Position numbers and translations under genes: made by a program. The notes under the pieces are model-generated. The model made no database searches. It saw nothing but the letters and a program-made list of their open reading frames with translations, and was not told the DNA's origin. This document shows, in pieces, positions 21,547 through 32,463 of a DNA stretch of 64,000 nt. Within the stretch, counting starts at the first letter, position 1, and each line of letters begins with the position of its first letter. The DNA comes from Paralithodes platypus (taxonomy: Eukaryota; Arthropoda; Malacostraca; Decapoda; Lithodidae). The stretch covers positions 14,693,297-14,757,296 of the forward strand of contig CM064560.1 in assembly GCA_032716605.1 (NCBI GenBank), read 5' to 3'.

Positions 21547-21914
21547 TAATGGTGCGTAATAGGGGAGAGCATAGGGTGAATCTAGATGTGAGGCTGGATG
21601 GGGAAATATTGGAACAAGTAGAGTGTTTTAAATATCTAGGAGGAACGATAAGCAGGAGTGGAGGTATGGAAGTGGAGGTAAAACAGAGAGTGTGTGAAGG
21701 AAGGAAGGTTTTCGGAGCAATGGGAAGTATGTGGAAGACGAGAAATCTCGGAGTGAAAGTAAAAAGTGCACTGTATCAAGGAATTGTTGTGCCAACAGTG
21801 ATGAATGGGGCTGAGACATGGGCTCTGAAGAAAAAGGAGAAAAGAGGGCTGGATGTGATGGAGATGAGCTGCTTGAGGAGTATGTGTGGAGTTACTCGTA
21901 GAGACAGATTGAGG
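21547..21914 (+). pseudogene. RTE-like LINE, C-terminal region, part 1
   Basis: Open frame with FKYLGGTISRSGGMEVEVKQ, VKSALYQGIVVPTVMNGAET and MEMSCLRSMCGVTRRDRLR, the post-RT region of RTE-type endonuclease/RT proteins. The homology starts about 21547, so the copy is 5'-truncated. It breaks after RDRLR at 21914 and resumes at 24553 in register, the 2.6 kb between being a separate insertion. The LINE was therefore present before that insertion. Confidence 0.8.
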
Positions 21915-22965
21915 GTCAATATACAGGAGGCGCTACAATATTGGTAAAAAATTAAGCTCAATAGCATGTGATTAAGCGATTTTTCTCCAAATTGTTGATG
22001 TAGGTGTCATTCCCGGGAAAGTAACATAATACATATTATATGGATATTTACGTTTTAAGGGTTTGTTTACACTTCTTCTTTTTCGTCTTCATCTGGGAGA
22101 CTTCTTTTTCGTGACTGTCAGTCAACAACTGAGACATCTGGTGGCGAATGCAATGAACTATACTGGTGGCGTCATAGCCAAAGTAATCACCCTACCTAAT
22201 TCATGCCAAGAGTACTCGAGTTCACTGACACGTGATGTCTATCGACCAATCAGGTGATGCCATGATTTGGAAAACAGGTGGCCCAGGATATAAGCTGTCA
22301 GTTTGACTCTGGCCAGCTTGTGTAGAGGGTGTGAGCCGATCAAAGCTTTTTCCACCGTCTTTAAAAACACTGAGGCTGCTTAAGACCTTTTCGCCTTCCA
22401 ATAAGTGTAAACTGTCCAAAGTGCAATAACCAGTGTTCCAAATACAGCTGGCGAGGACAGCTGGTTTTGAAATGCACATACACTTGTTTTACATGGAAAA
22501 ATTCGAAACAAAAATCCACCAGCTGTTGACCAAGATGAGTGGTGATCGAGCCTCCAGCGGCCAGCCAGGCAGCCCAGTACCTCCTCTGTTCATTAAGGTT
22601 AGTTGGTTGGTTGGGACAACATAAAGGAGCCGGACCACAGCTAGCTAGGGAATCTTAATGGGTCATCGCAAAGTAACAAAGTAAAAGATTTTTTCGCATA
22701 GGATTAAACTGGCATGCAAGGGCTAGTTGGTTACCATACTGATGTTTTGGACCGACAGTTAGCCCATCGATCTTTTTAGGCCTAATAGGTCCGGTAGAGC
22801 ATAGGCTATACATCATTGCTATATATGTCATTAAGAGCTGAAATGTATTATAAGGGAGAACAAAAATAAAATAAAATACATAGGCCTACTGTAAAACAAT
22901 AAGTTTTTCAGCCAGTACCCAACCAGCAGGGGTGTGGGGGCGGCAGCCCCCACCAATAATACTAG

Positions 22966-23893
22966 GTTAGGTTAGGTAAGGTTGTAAGGTTAGGCTAATG
23001 TTAACCCCATTCTTACTAGGTTAGGTTAGGTAAGGTTGTTAGGTTAGGCTAATGTTAACCCCATTCTTACTAGGTTAGGTTAGGTAAGGTTGTTAGGTTA
23101 GGCTAATGTTAACCCCATTCTTACTAGGTTAGGTTAGGTTAGGTAAGGTTGTTAGGTTAGGCTAATGTTAACCCCATTCTTACTAGGTTAGGTTAGGTAA
23201 GGTTGTTAGGTTAGGCTAATGTTAACCCCATTCTTACTAGGTTAGGTTAGGTAAGGTTGTTAGGTTAGGCTAATGTTAACCCCATTCTTACTAGGTTAGG
23301 TTAGGTAAGGTTGTTAGGTTAGGCTAATGTTAACCCCATTCTTACTAGGTTAGGTTAGGTAAGGTTGTTAGGTTAGGCTAATGTTAACCCCATTCTTACT
23401 AGGTTAGGTTAGGTAAGGTTGTTAGGTTAGGCTAATGTTAACCCCATTCTTACTAGGTTAGGTTAGGTAAGGTTGTTAGGTTAGGCTAATGTTAACCCCA
23501 TTCTTACTAGGTTAGGTTAGGTAAGGTTGTTAGGTTAGGCTAATGTTAACCCCATTCTTACTAGGTTAGGTTAGGTAAGGTTGTTAGGTTAGGCTAATGT
23601 TAACCCCATTCTTACTAGGTTAGGTTAGGTAAGGTTGTTAGGTTAGGCTAATGTTAACCCCATTCTTACTAGGTTAGGTTAGGTAAGGTTGTTAGGTTAG
23701 GCTAATGTTAACCCCATTCTTACTAGGTTAGGTTAGGTAAGGTTGTTAGGTTAGGCTAATGTTAACCCCATTCTTACTAGGTTAGGTTAGGTAAGGTTGT
23801 TAGGTTAGGCTAATGTTAACCCCATTCTTACTAGGTTAGGTTAGGCTAATGTTAACCCCATTTTTACTTCGTTAGGTTAGGCTAATGTTAACC
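22966..23893 (+). repeat. 54-bp TTAGG-rich satellite, about 17 copies
   Basis: The monomer reads TAGGTTAGGTTAGGTAAGG, then TTGTTAGGTTAGGCTAATG, then TTAACCCCATTCTTAC. Copies are nearly identical through the centre; variants sit at the edges (one extra GGTTA near 23125, shortened units at 23830-23890), the usual pattern for an array that turns over by unequal exchange. The whole array lies inside the TIR element at 21915-24542. Confidence 0.92.
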
Positions 23894-23939
23894 TTATGAA
23901 AACCCAAACAAAGATTTTATTAGGGTTACTGTGTAATTT

Positions 23940-24330
23940 TAACATGAACATTAGTCAAATCCGAGCCAAGTTTCGTCAAAACTTGGCTCGTGTTTTCTAA
24001 ATGTCGGGTTATATGGGTATGGAAATTTACAAAACCCGAGCCAACATGTTAATAAGGTTACTGTGTTATTTTCATATTTAAATTAGTTAAATCCAAGCCA
24101 AGTTTCGTCAAAACTTGGCTCGGGTTTTCAAAAAGTCGGGTTTTATGGGTCTGGAAATTGACAAAACCCGAGCCAATAATTTACAAAGGTTACTGTATTT
24201 TTTTCATTTTTACATTTGTTAAATCCGAGCCAAGTTTCGTCAAAACTTGGCTCGGGTTTTCAAAAAATCGGGTTTTATGGGTCTGGAAATTGAACAAACC
24301 CGAGCCAAATTTGGGTTACAAATGTGTATT
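23940..24330. repeat. Three tandem hairpin repeats, period about 130 bp
   Basis: Each unit has CCGAGCCAAGTTTCGTC followed by AAAACTTGGCTCGG, which can form a stem of about 13 base pairs with a tiny loop, and then AAAACCCGAGCCAA, a further partial match to the stem. Units start near 23960, 24091 and 24221. The last two are the closest to each other. Confidence 0.8.
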
Positions 24331-24552
24331 ATCGTCTTCTATACGCTTTTTACCCCTCAATTTCCCTGATCTTCATAGCCCTCCCCACTATCGGGGGGCG
24401 TGTCTTTAGATTGATGGATAATGGGTAAATGCTTAATTCCCATTCAATGTCATCACTAGATACGACTAAAACACCAAAAACAAAATCAAAATACCAAAAA
24501 AAATACCTGAAAAACACATTGTTGCGTCTCCTGTATATTAACCAGATTGAGG

Positions 24553-25227
24553 AATGAAGAGATACGTAGGAGAGTGGGGCAGCAGGAACATTTGTCAGCC
24601 AGAGTAGACAGAAGGGTGCTGAGCTGGTATGGTCATGTTGAACGAATGGGAGATGAAAGGCTTACAAAGAGAATATGTGAGTCAGGTACAAGGGGAGATA
24701 GAAGGGCAGGAAGACCCCCATTGAGATGGAGAGACTGTGTAAGAAAGGCTTTGGATGATAGAGGAATGACTATAGATCAGGCAGGGGTAGTGGTGGTGGA
24801 CAGGAGTGAATGGAGAATGCTTGTGAATAGTTGAGTGAACAAGTGGTCATTTGGAGTAAGGGGTCGGGCGCAAGTTGGACTAGATAATAGTACATCAGGC
24901 GCCTGGCCCGGGGAGACGATTAATATGAAGGGTGTGCCTGGAAGTGTGGTGGGAGGGCTTGTGGCTTTGGCTCCGCTGCATGTCTGCCTGCCGAGATCAG
25001 AACCTCTCCGGGTGGTCAGGGGCCGGGGGAGTGCTGGAGCGACCTTGGTAACCCTGGTCTCTGGGTCTTCTCCTGGGTGACCTGGATGTGTGAGAGTTTG
25101 TGTTTTTTATCTGTTTTTATTTTTTGTTTTATGTTGTTTTTGTGTTTTCCCTGTTCTTGCTCTGTCTTGAGTCGGCTACCTCCAAAATGGGGATTGGGCC
25201 TGAGCATATAGATAGATAGATAGAAAG
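24553..25227 (+). pseudogene. RTE-like LINE, C-terminal region part 2 and 3' UTR
   Basis: Frame to a stop at 24832-24834 with RRVLSWYGHVERMGDERLTK and RAGRPPLRWRDCVRKALDDR, the conserved RTE C-terminus, ending EWRMLVNS. About 390 bp of non-coding 3' region follow, ending in GAGCATATAGATAGATAGAT, a short (TAGA)n tail as expected at a LINE 3' end. It joins part 1 once the TIR element and one target copy are discounted. Confidence 0.8.
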
Positions 25228-26130
25228 TACTTACAAGTTTATCCGCACTATGTCCTCTCATTGAAATAAATAGGTTATAGTAATAGTCAATAAGTAATAA
25301 TAGTATTCATAAGTAATAGTCAATGAAGCACATTCATGGACAAAGAATTTCCGAGCAGTTTTTGAAGACATGCGAAAGATACACTTACGAACTATTTTAA
25401 TAAACTGCTTGAGCCATGCATATCAGTAACTGGAATACACTAGCTAATGTTCATAGTAATTTGTGTATCATCACGAGATTTTCAAGTATTTATGACCACA
25501 TGTGTACAATCACTCATAATCATTCGTGGACCTCTCCTTGTCTTTATTATGGACATAATTATGTACACATTTATCTTGAAAGGGTTCTAGGGGGTGTAAT
25601 TATAAACTTGATGGAGGTCTAGGGAACAAACTAAAAACCTCCCCATAATTCCCCACAATTACCTACTGTATATAGCAACTTCAAAACTTTATATACTATT
25701 TACGGAAAAGCAAGTTCCATCCAAAAAACAATCCAGACAGTTATACTTGCATAGATAAAAAAAAAACACACATAGGGCGTCCACGAATTTCCATAAGCGA
25801 CTGTACCTCACAACTACTGTTTTCATTAGTCACGCTGAAGGACAATTTTGACGTCCTTCCTTAGTTAGTTAAAATCGGACTTCAGAGGCTATCAACCTTT
25901 CACGATTATTTAGCCAGCACACTGTATGTCAAGAATAACGTCAGGACTGGAGCCCCTTTTCAAGATCTCCAGTCCCTTGCCACATCCTTCCTCGACAGTG
26001 TCCAAGCATATACTGGCCACTGATTCCAACTATCGAACACTCAAACGAAGCACCGAAGCATTAGACTAATTACCTGATTGAACCGCATGATGAACACAAC
26101 AAAGTACACTATAGGACATACTTTATGGCT
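25228..26130. other. Non-coding DNA with an inverted dispersed repeat
   Basis: No gene seen. Bases about 25865-25985 are the reverse complement, with changes, of about 32588-32705 (shared blocks include TTCAGAGGCTATCAACC and AGAATAACGTCAGGACTGGA). Confidence 0.5.
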
Positions 26131-26502
26131 TTAAGGGGAGAAAGACCGTTTTTCTGGACCCCCTTCTCCCTAATGTTTAGCCCCACTAGTTTTGAGATTA
26201 TAAGACGTTCGGCCCATTAGTTTGGCGATTTTAACATCTTTCGCCCCATTTCGTTGTCAATTATAAGATATTTCGTGCCACTTAGGTGTCGATTATTTCC
26301 TGACGAGCGATAGCGAGCCTGCAATTTTAAGAGGGATCGGCCTTCGGCCGGGACATTTATCTACCGAAAAATATACAAATTTATCTTGAAAGGGGGTCTA
26401 TGGGGTGTTTTTCTAAGCTTGATGGAGGTCTAGGGAGGAAAATAAAAAATATATATGAATAAATGAATTACTAGACCAAACAAAAGGCCAGTATCCCCTT
26501 AA
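26131..26502 (+). mobile_element. TTAA-flanked MITE, family T1 copy 1
   Basis: TTAAGGGGAGAAAGACCG at the left and GGCCAGTATCCCCTTAA at the right: tips GGGGA/TCCCC inside a TTAA duplication. The interior has family blocks TTTCGCCCCATTT, TAGGTGTCGATT, CGAGCGATAGCGAGCCT and GGCCTTCGGCCGGGAC. It is too short to encode a transposase. Confidence 0.7.
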
Positions 26503-26518
26503 GTTTTCGAAGGTATAC

Positions 26519-26937
26519 CGAACTGAATGGAATCTGTTCATTAATGCTTTACCTCTATATACAGTATATACAGTATATACAGTATATACTGTATATACAG
26601 TATATACAGTATATACAGTATATACAGTATATACTGTATATACTGTATATACAGTATATACTGTATATACTGTATATACAGTATATACAGTATATACAGT
26701 ATATACAGTATATACTGTATATACAGTATATACAGTATATACTGTATATACTGTATATACAGTATATACAGTATATACAGTATATACTGTATATATAGTA
26801 TATACAGTATATACTGTATATACTGTATATACAGTATATACTGTATATACTGTATATACAGTATATACTGTATATACTGTATATACTGTATATAACGAAC
26901 TGAATGGAATCTGTTCATTAATTCTTTACCTCTATAC
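26519..26937. repeat. TATACAG/TATACTG microsatellite between 42-bp direct repeats
   Basis: Bases about 26560-26893 are TATATACAG and TATATACTG units in irregular alternation, so the tract is close to self-complementary and both strands are open throughout. It is bounded by two near-identical copies of GAACTGAATGGAATCTGTTC plus about 20 more bases (from 26520 and from 26897). Confidence 0.85.
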
Positions 26938-26989
26938 TGTATACTGTATATACTTGGTGGAGGTTCGTTTGGCTACTCGAGGGTTCATA

Positions 26990-27597
26990 TTAAGGGGAGA
27001 TGGACCGTTTTTCTAGTCTATTAACCCGTACAGTACCGGCGACGTCCTTTTAATTATACTATTGAGACTATTAGACGATTTTACTTAGCTTCGGAAGGAC
27101 TTTTACCCATTGAAAGACGCCAGACAATCTCAATTACTCGTTTTAGCTACCATATATCCTTCCTAAGCTTCATACAGTCTTCTAAATATAGCTAGAATAT
27201 AATATAACACACGTCGCTGGTACTCAAAGGGTTAATTCATGTATTCCTTTATTTCTTCGTTTCCTCCCTAGACCTCCCTCAAACATAAAACAAAAAACAT
27301 CCATTAGATCCCCCTTCTAGATTAATTAATTATTACATTTTTCGGTAGAAACATTTCCCGGCCGAAGGCCGTTTCTTCCAACTTTACAGGCTCACTACCT
27401 TCACTACCCTCACTACCCTCACTACAGGGAAAAAATCGACACCTAAATAGCACGAAAGGTTTAAATACTGACTAAGAAATGGGGCGAAAGGTCTTAAAAT
27501 CGACTAATAAATGGGGCAAGCATTTTAATATATGAAAACTAATGGGGCTAAACATGAGTGAGAAAGTGGTCCAGAAAACCGGCCCGTCCCCCCTTAA
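26990..27597 (-). mobile_element. TTAA-flanked MITE, family T1 copy 2, split by a nested MITE
   Basis: TTAAGGGGAGATGGACCG at 26990 and CCCCCCTTAA at the right (27594-27597). The interior matches copy 1 in reverse orientation (GGCCGAAGGCCGTTTC, AATCGACACCTAAAT, GGGGCGAAAGGTCTTAAAATC). It is interrupted by the 207-bp element at 27025-27231. Confidence 0.65.
27021..27235. mobile_element. Nested TTAA MITE, family T2 (207 bp)
   Basis: TTAA at 27021-27024 and 27232-27235. The left tip is CCCGTACAGTACCGGCGACG and the right tip, reverse-complemented, is CCCTTTGAGTACCAGCGACG (15 of 20 the same). It sits inside a T1 MITE. CCC tips inside TTAA are typical of piggyBac-type ends. Confidence 0.72.
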
Positions 27598-27670
27598 TTA
27601 AGCCATGATTTTTGGGTCGCGGTGAAGAATACTTTAACACCTAGTGATGACAAACATAGGATGGTGAGCG

Positions 27671-28080
27671 TTAAGGGGAGATGGGTCCTTCTTCTAGACC
27701 CCTTTCTCTCTCATGTTTAGCCCCATTAGTTTTCAGATGCTAAGATGTTTGCTCCATTAGTTAGTCGATTTTAAGACCTTTCGCCCCATTTCTTCGTCAA
27801 TATTTAGACCTTTCGTGCTATTTAGGTGTCGATTTTTTCCTGGCGAGCGATAATGAGCGTGTAATAATTATAAGAGGAACAAGCCTCCGGCCGGGGATTT
27901 TTTTTACCAAATAAATGTAAAAATTTATCTTGAGGGGGTCTTGGGGGGTGGGGGGGGGGTCTAGGGGGCGTGTTTCTAAGCTTGAGGGAGGTCTAGCGAG
28001 GACACTACAACAAATACAAATAATGAATACATTAATTAATGACAAAATAAATCAAACCAAACCAGCCACTATCCCCTTAA
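27671..28080 (+). mobile_element. TTAA-flanked MITE, family T1 copy 3
   Basis: TTAAGGGGAGATGGGTCC at the left and CCACTATCCCCTTAA at the right, with the same internal blocks as copy 1 (TTTCGCCCCATTTC, TTTAGGTGTCGATT, GAGCGATAATGAGCGT). It has an internal G run at about 27941-27959. Confidence 0.7.
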
Positions 28081-28148
28081 CTACTGAATCCCGGTAATAT
28101 GATCCGCGTTGCTGGAGCGGTTCATCAAAATAGCTCGTTGGTGTATAA

Positions 28149-28491
28149 CTAAGGGGAGATGGGAGGCTATTTATGGCACCCTTTCTCCCTCGTGTTTAGC
28201 CCCATTGTGTGTTAGATTTTATGACGTTCGGCCCACTTGTTGGCGATTTTAAGACCTTTCGTGCCGTTTAGGTGTCAACGTTTTCCTGGCGAGCGTAAGC
28301 GAGCCTGTAATAGAAGACCGGGAAATTTTTCTACCGAAAAAATTACAAATTTATCTTGAAGGAGGGTCTAGGGGGTATTATCTACAGCTTGGTGGAGGTC
28401 AAGGGAGGAAACTAAAAGAAACAAAATAATACAAATATTAATAATAAATAGATGAAAAAGTCTACCCAAAACCCAGCCCATCTTCCCTTAA
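28149..28491 (+). mobile_element. TTAA-flanked MITE, family T1 copy 4
   Basis: Left end CTAAGGGGAGATGGGAGG (first base of TTAA changed) and right end CCCATCTTCCCTTAA, with internal blocks as in the other copies (TTTAGGTGTCAACG, GAGCGTAAGCGAGCCTG). Confidence 0.65.
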
Positions 28492-28632
28492 CACTCTTCC
28501 AACCATTGTCCAGAAATTCCTGACCAACACTGTACAGCCATGAACCATAATACCTGCACACCCAATTGAAGCTGTATCGAACCCAAACGATACAATCCAA
28601 TGTTCTGTACATTGGGGTTTGTAATTGATGAT

Positions 28633-31600
28633 TAATGTTAACCCTTACAGTCCCAGGCCCGAGTATATTCGTCAGTAATGTTAACCCTTACAGTCCCAGG
28701 CCCGAGTATATTCGTCAGTAATGTTAACCCTTACAGTCCCAGGCCCGAGTATATTCGTCAGTAATGTTAAACCTTACAGTCCCAGGCCCGAGTATATTCG
28801 TCAGTAATGTTAACCCTTACAGTCCCAGGCCCGAGTATATTCGTCAGTAATGTTAACCCTTACAGTCCCAGGCCCGAGTATATTCGTCAGTAATGTTAAC
28901 CCTTACAGTCCCAGGCCCGAGTATATTCGTCAGTAATGTTAACCCTTACAGTCCCAGGCCCGAGTATATTCGTCAGTAATGTTAACCCTTACAGTCCCAG
29001 GCCCGAGTATATTCGTCAGTAATGTTAACCCTTACAGTCCCAGATCCGAGTATATTCGTCAGTAATGTTAACCCTTACAGTCCCAGGCCCGAGTATATTC
29101 GTCAGTAATGTTAACCCTTACAGTCCCAGGCCCGAGTATATTCGTCAGTAATGTTAACCCTTACAGTCCCAGGCCCGAGTATATTCGTCAGTAATGTTAA
29201 CCCTTACAGTCCCAGGCCCGAGTATATTCGTCAGTAATGTTAACCCTTACAGTCCCAGGCCCGAGTATATTCGTCAGTAATGTTAACCCTTACAGTCCCA
29301 GGCCCGAGTATATTCGTCAGTAATGTTAACCCTTACAGTCCCAGGCCCGAGTATATTCGTCAGTAATGTTAACCCTTACAGTCCCAGGCCCGAGTATATT
29401 CGTCAGTAATGTTAAACCTTACAGTCCAGGCCCGAGTATATTCGTCAGTAATGTTAACCCTTACAGTCCCAGGCCCGAGTATATTCGTCAGTAATGTTAA
29501 CCCTTACAGTCCCAGGCCCGAGTATATTCGTCAGTAATGTTAACCCTTACAGTCCCAGGCCCGAGTATATTCGTCAGTAATGTTAACCCTTACAGTCCCA
29601 GGCCCGAGTATATTCGTCAGTAATGTTAACCCTTACAGTCCCAGGCCCGAGTATATTCGTCAGTAATGTTAACCCTTACAGTCCCAGGCCCGAGTATATT
29701 CGTCAGTAATGTTAACCCTTACAGTCCCAGGCCCGAGTATATTCGTCAGTAATGTTAACCCTTACAGTCCCAGGCCCGAGTATATTCGTCAGTAATGTTA
29801 ACCCTTACAGTCCCAGGCCCGAGTATATTCGTCAGTAATGTTAACCCTTACAGTCCCAGGCCCGAGTATATTCGTCAGTAATGTTAACCCTTACAGTCCC
29901 AGGCCCGAGTATATTCGTCAGTAATGTTAACCTTTACAGTCCCAGGCCCGAGTATATTCGTCAGTAATGTTAACCCTTACAGTCCCAGGCCCGAGTATAT
30001 TCGTCAGTAATGTTAACCCTTACAGTCCCAGGCCCGAGTATATTCGTCAGTAATGTTAACCCTTACAGTCCCAGGCCCGAGTATATTCGTCAGTAATGTT
30101 AACCCTTACAGTCCCAGGCCCGAGTATATTCGTCAGTAATGTTAACCCTTACAGTCCCAGGCCCGAGTATATTCGTCAGTAATGTTAACCCTTACAGTCC
30201 CAGGCCCGAGTATATTCGTCAGTAATGTTAACCCTTACAGTCCCAGGCCCGAGTATATTCGTCAGTAATGTTAACCCTTACAGTCCCAGGCCCGAGTATA
30301 TTCGTCAGTAATGTTAACCCTTACAGTCCCAGGCCCGAGTATATTCGTCAGTAATGTTAACCCTTACAGTCCCAGGCCCGAGTATATTCGTCAGTAATGT
30401 TAACCCTTACAGTCCCAGGCCCGAGTATATTCGTCAGTAATGTTAACCCTTACAGTCCCAGGCCCGAGTATATTCGTCAGTAATGTTAACCCTTACAGTC
30501 CCAGGCCCGAGTATATTCGTCAGTAATGTTAACCCTTACAGTCCCAGGCCCGAGTATATTCGTCAGTAATGTTAACCCTTACAGTCCCAGGCCCGAGTAT
30601 ATTCGTCAGTAATGTTAACCCTTACAGTCCCAGGCCCGAGTATATTCGTCAGTAATGTTAACCCTTACAGTCCCAGGCCCGAGTATATTCGTCAGTAATG
30701 TTAACCCTTACAGTCCCAGGCCCGAGTATATTCGTCAGTAATGTTAACCCTTACAGTCCCAGGCCCGAGTATATTCGTCAGTAATGTTAACCCTTACAGT
30801 CCCAGGCCCGAGGGTATTCGTCAGTAATGTTAAACCTTACAGTCCCAGGCCCGAGTATATTCGTCAGTAATGTTAACCCTTACAGTCCCAGGCCCGAGTA
30901 TATTCGTCAGTAATGTTAACCCTTACAGCCCCAGGCCCGAGTATATTCGTCAGTAATGTTAACCCTTACAGTCCCAGGCCCGAGTATATTCGTCAGTAAT
31001 GTTAACCCTTACAGTCCCAGGCCCGAGTATATTCGTCAGTAATGTTAACCCTTACAGTCCCAGGCCCGAGTATATTCGTCAGTAATGTTAACCCTTACAG
31101 TCCCAGGCCCGAGTATATTCGTCAGTAATGTTAACCCTTACAGTCCCAGGCCCGAGTATATTCGTCAGTAATGTTAACCCTTACAGTCCCAGGCCCGAGT
31201 ATATTCGTCAGTAATGTTAACCCTTACAGTCCCAGGCCCGAGTATATTCGTCAGTAATGTTAACCCTTACAGTCCCAGGCCCGAGTATATTCGTCAGTAA
31301 TGTTAACCCTTACAGTCCCAGGCCCGAGTATATTCGTCAGTAATGTTAACCCTTACAGTCCCAGGCCCGAGTATATTCGTCAGTAATGTTAACCCTTACA
31401 GTCCCAGGCCCGAGTATATTCGTCAGTAATGTTAACCCTTACAGTCCCAGGTCCGAGTATATTCGTCAGTAATGTTAACCCTTACAGTCCCAGGCCCGAG
31501 TATATTCGTCAGTAATGTTAACCCTTACAGTCCCAGGCCCGAGTATATTCGTCAGTAATGTTAACCCTTACAGTCCCAGGTCCGAGTATATTCGTCAGTA

Positions 31601-32463
31601 ATGTTAACCCTTACAGTCCCAGGCCCGAGTATATTCGTCAGTAATGTTAACCCTTACAGTCCCAGGCCCGAGTATATTCGTCAGTAATGTTAACCCTTAC
31701 AGTCCCAGGCCCGAGTATATTCGTCAGTAATGTTAACCCTTACAGTCCCAGGCCCGAGTATATTCGTCAGTAATGTTAACCCTTACAGTCCCAGGCCCGA
31801 GTATATTCGTCAGTAATGTTAACCCTTACAGTCCCAGGCCCGAGTATATTCGTCAGTAATGTTAACCCTTACAGTCCCAGGCCCGAGTATATTCGTCAGT
31901 AATGTTAACCCTTACAGTCCCAGGCCCGAGTATATTCGTCAGTAATGTTAACCCTTACAGTCCCAGGCCCGAGTATATTCGTCAGTAATGTTAACCCTTA
32001 CAGTCCCAGGCCCGAGTATATTCGTCAGTAATGTTAACCCTTACAGTCCCAGGCCCGAGTATATTCGTCAGTAATGTTAACCCTTACAGTCCCAGGCCCG
32101 AGTATATTCGTCAGTAATGTTAACCCTTACAGTCCCAGGCCCGAGTATATTCGTCAGTAATGTTAACCCTTACAGTCCCAGGCCCGAGTATATTCGTCAG
32201 TAATGTTAACCCTTACAGTCCCAGGCCCGAGTATATTCGTCAGTAATGTTAACCCTTACAGTCCCAGGCCCGAGTATATTCGTCAGTAATGTTAACCCTT
32301 ACAGTCCCAGGTCCGAGTATATTCGTCAGTAATGTTAACCCTTACAGTCCCAGGCCCGAGTATATTCGTCAGTAATGTTAACCCTTACAGTCCCAGGCCC
32401 GAGTATATTCGTCAGTAATGTTAACCCTTACAGTCCCAGGCCCGAGTATATTCGTCAGTAATG
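28633..32463 (+). repeat. 43-bp satellite, about 89 tandem copies
   Basis: The monomer is TAATGTTAACCCTTACAGTC followed by CCAGGCCCGAGTATATTCGTCAG. The array is 3.83 kb and very uniform: scattered single changes (AACCTTAC for CCCTTAC at about 28769, 29413 and 30833; GATCCGAG and GGTCCGAG variants; GAGGGTATT near 30812), and one 42-bp unit near 29425. Uniformity points to recent expansion or strong homogenisation. No CRISPR character: there are no unique spacers. Confidence 0.97.

Larger units (their letters stand above)
21905..24552. mobile_element. 2628-bp TIR element with 10-bp target duplication, MULE-like
   Basis: Element 21915-24542. The target duplication CAGATTGAGG is at 21905-21914 and 24543-24552. 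The left tip is GTCAATATACAGGAGGCGCT and the right tip, reverse-complemented, is GTTAATATACAGGAGACGCA; the match continues for about 25 bases with three mismatches. The host RTE frame is intact across one copy of the duplicated target. No transposase is seen, so it is non-autonomous. A 9-10 bp duplication points to the Mutator/MULE group, but the family cannot be settled from the tips alone. The interior has about 1 kb of non-coding DNA, then the 54-bp satellite, then hairpin repeats. Confidence 0.82.

Noticed and set aside
22966..23893. An interstitial telomere
   Set aside because: TTAGG occurs in each unit, but as part of a 54-bp monomer inside a transposon, not as a pure (TTAGG)n tract.
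26541..26918. Long open frames of YIQYIQY/YILYILY repeats on both strands
   Set aside because: Produced by the stop-free TATACAG/TATACTG microsatellite, not a gene.
28633..32463. CRISPR-like array of regular repeats
   Set aside because: The 43-bp units abut directly with no unique spacers, and the DNA is eukaryotic; it is a satellite.
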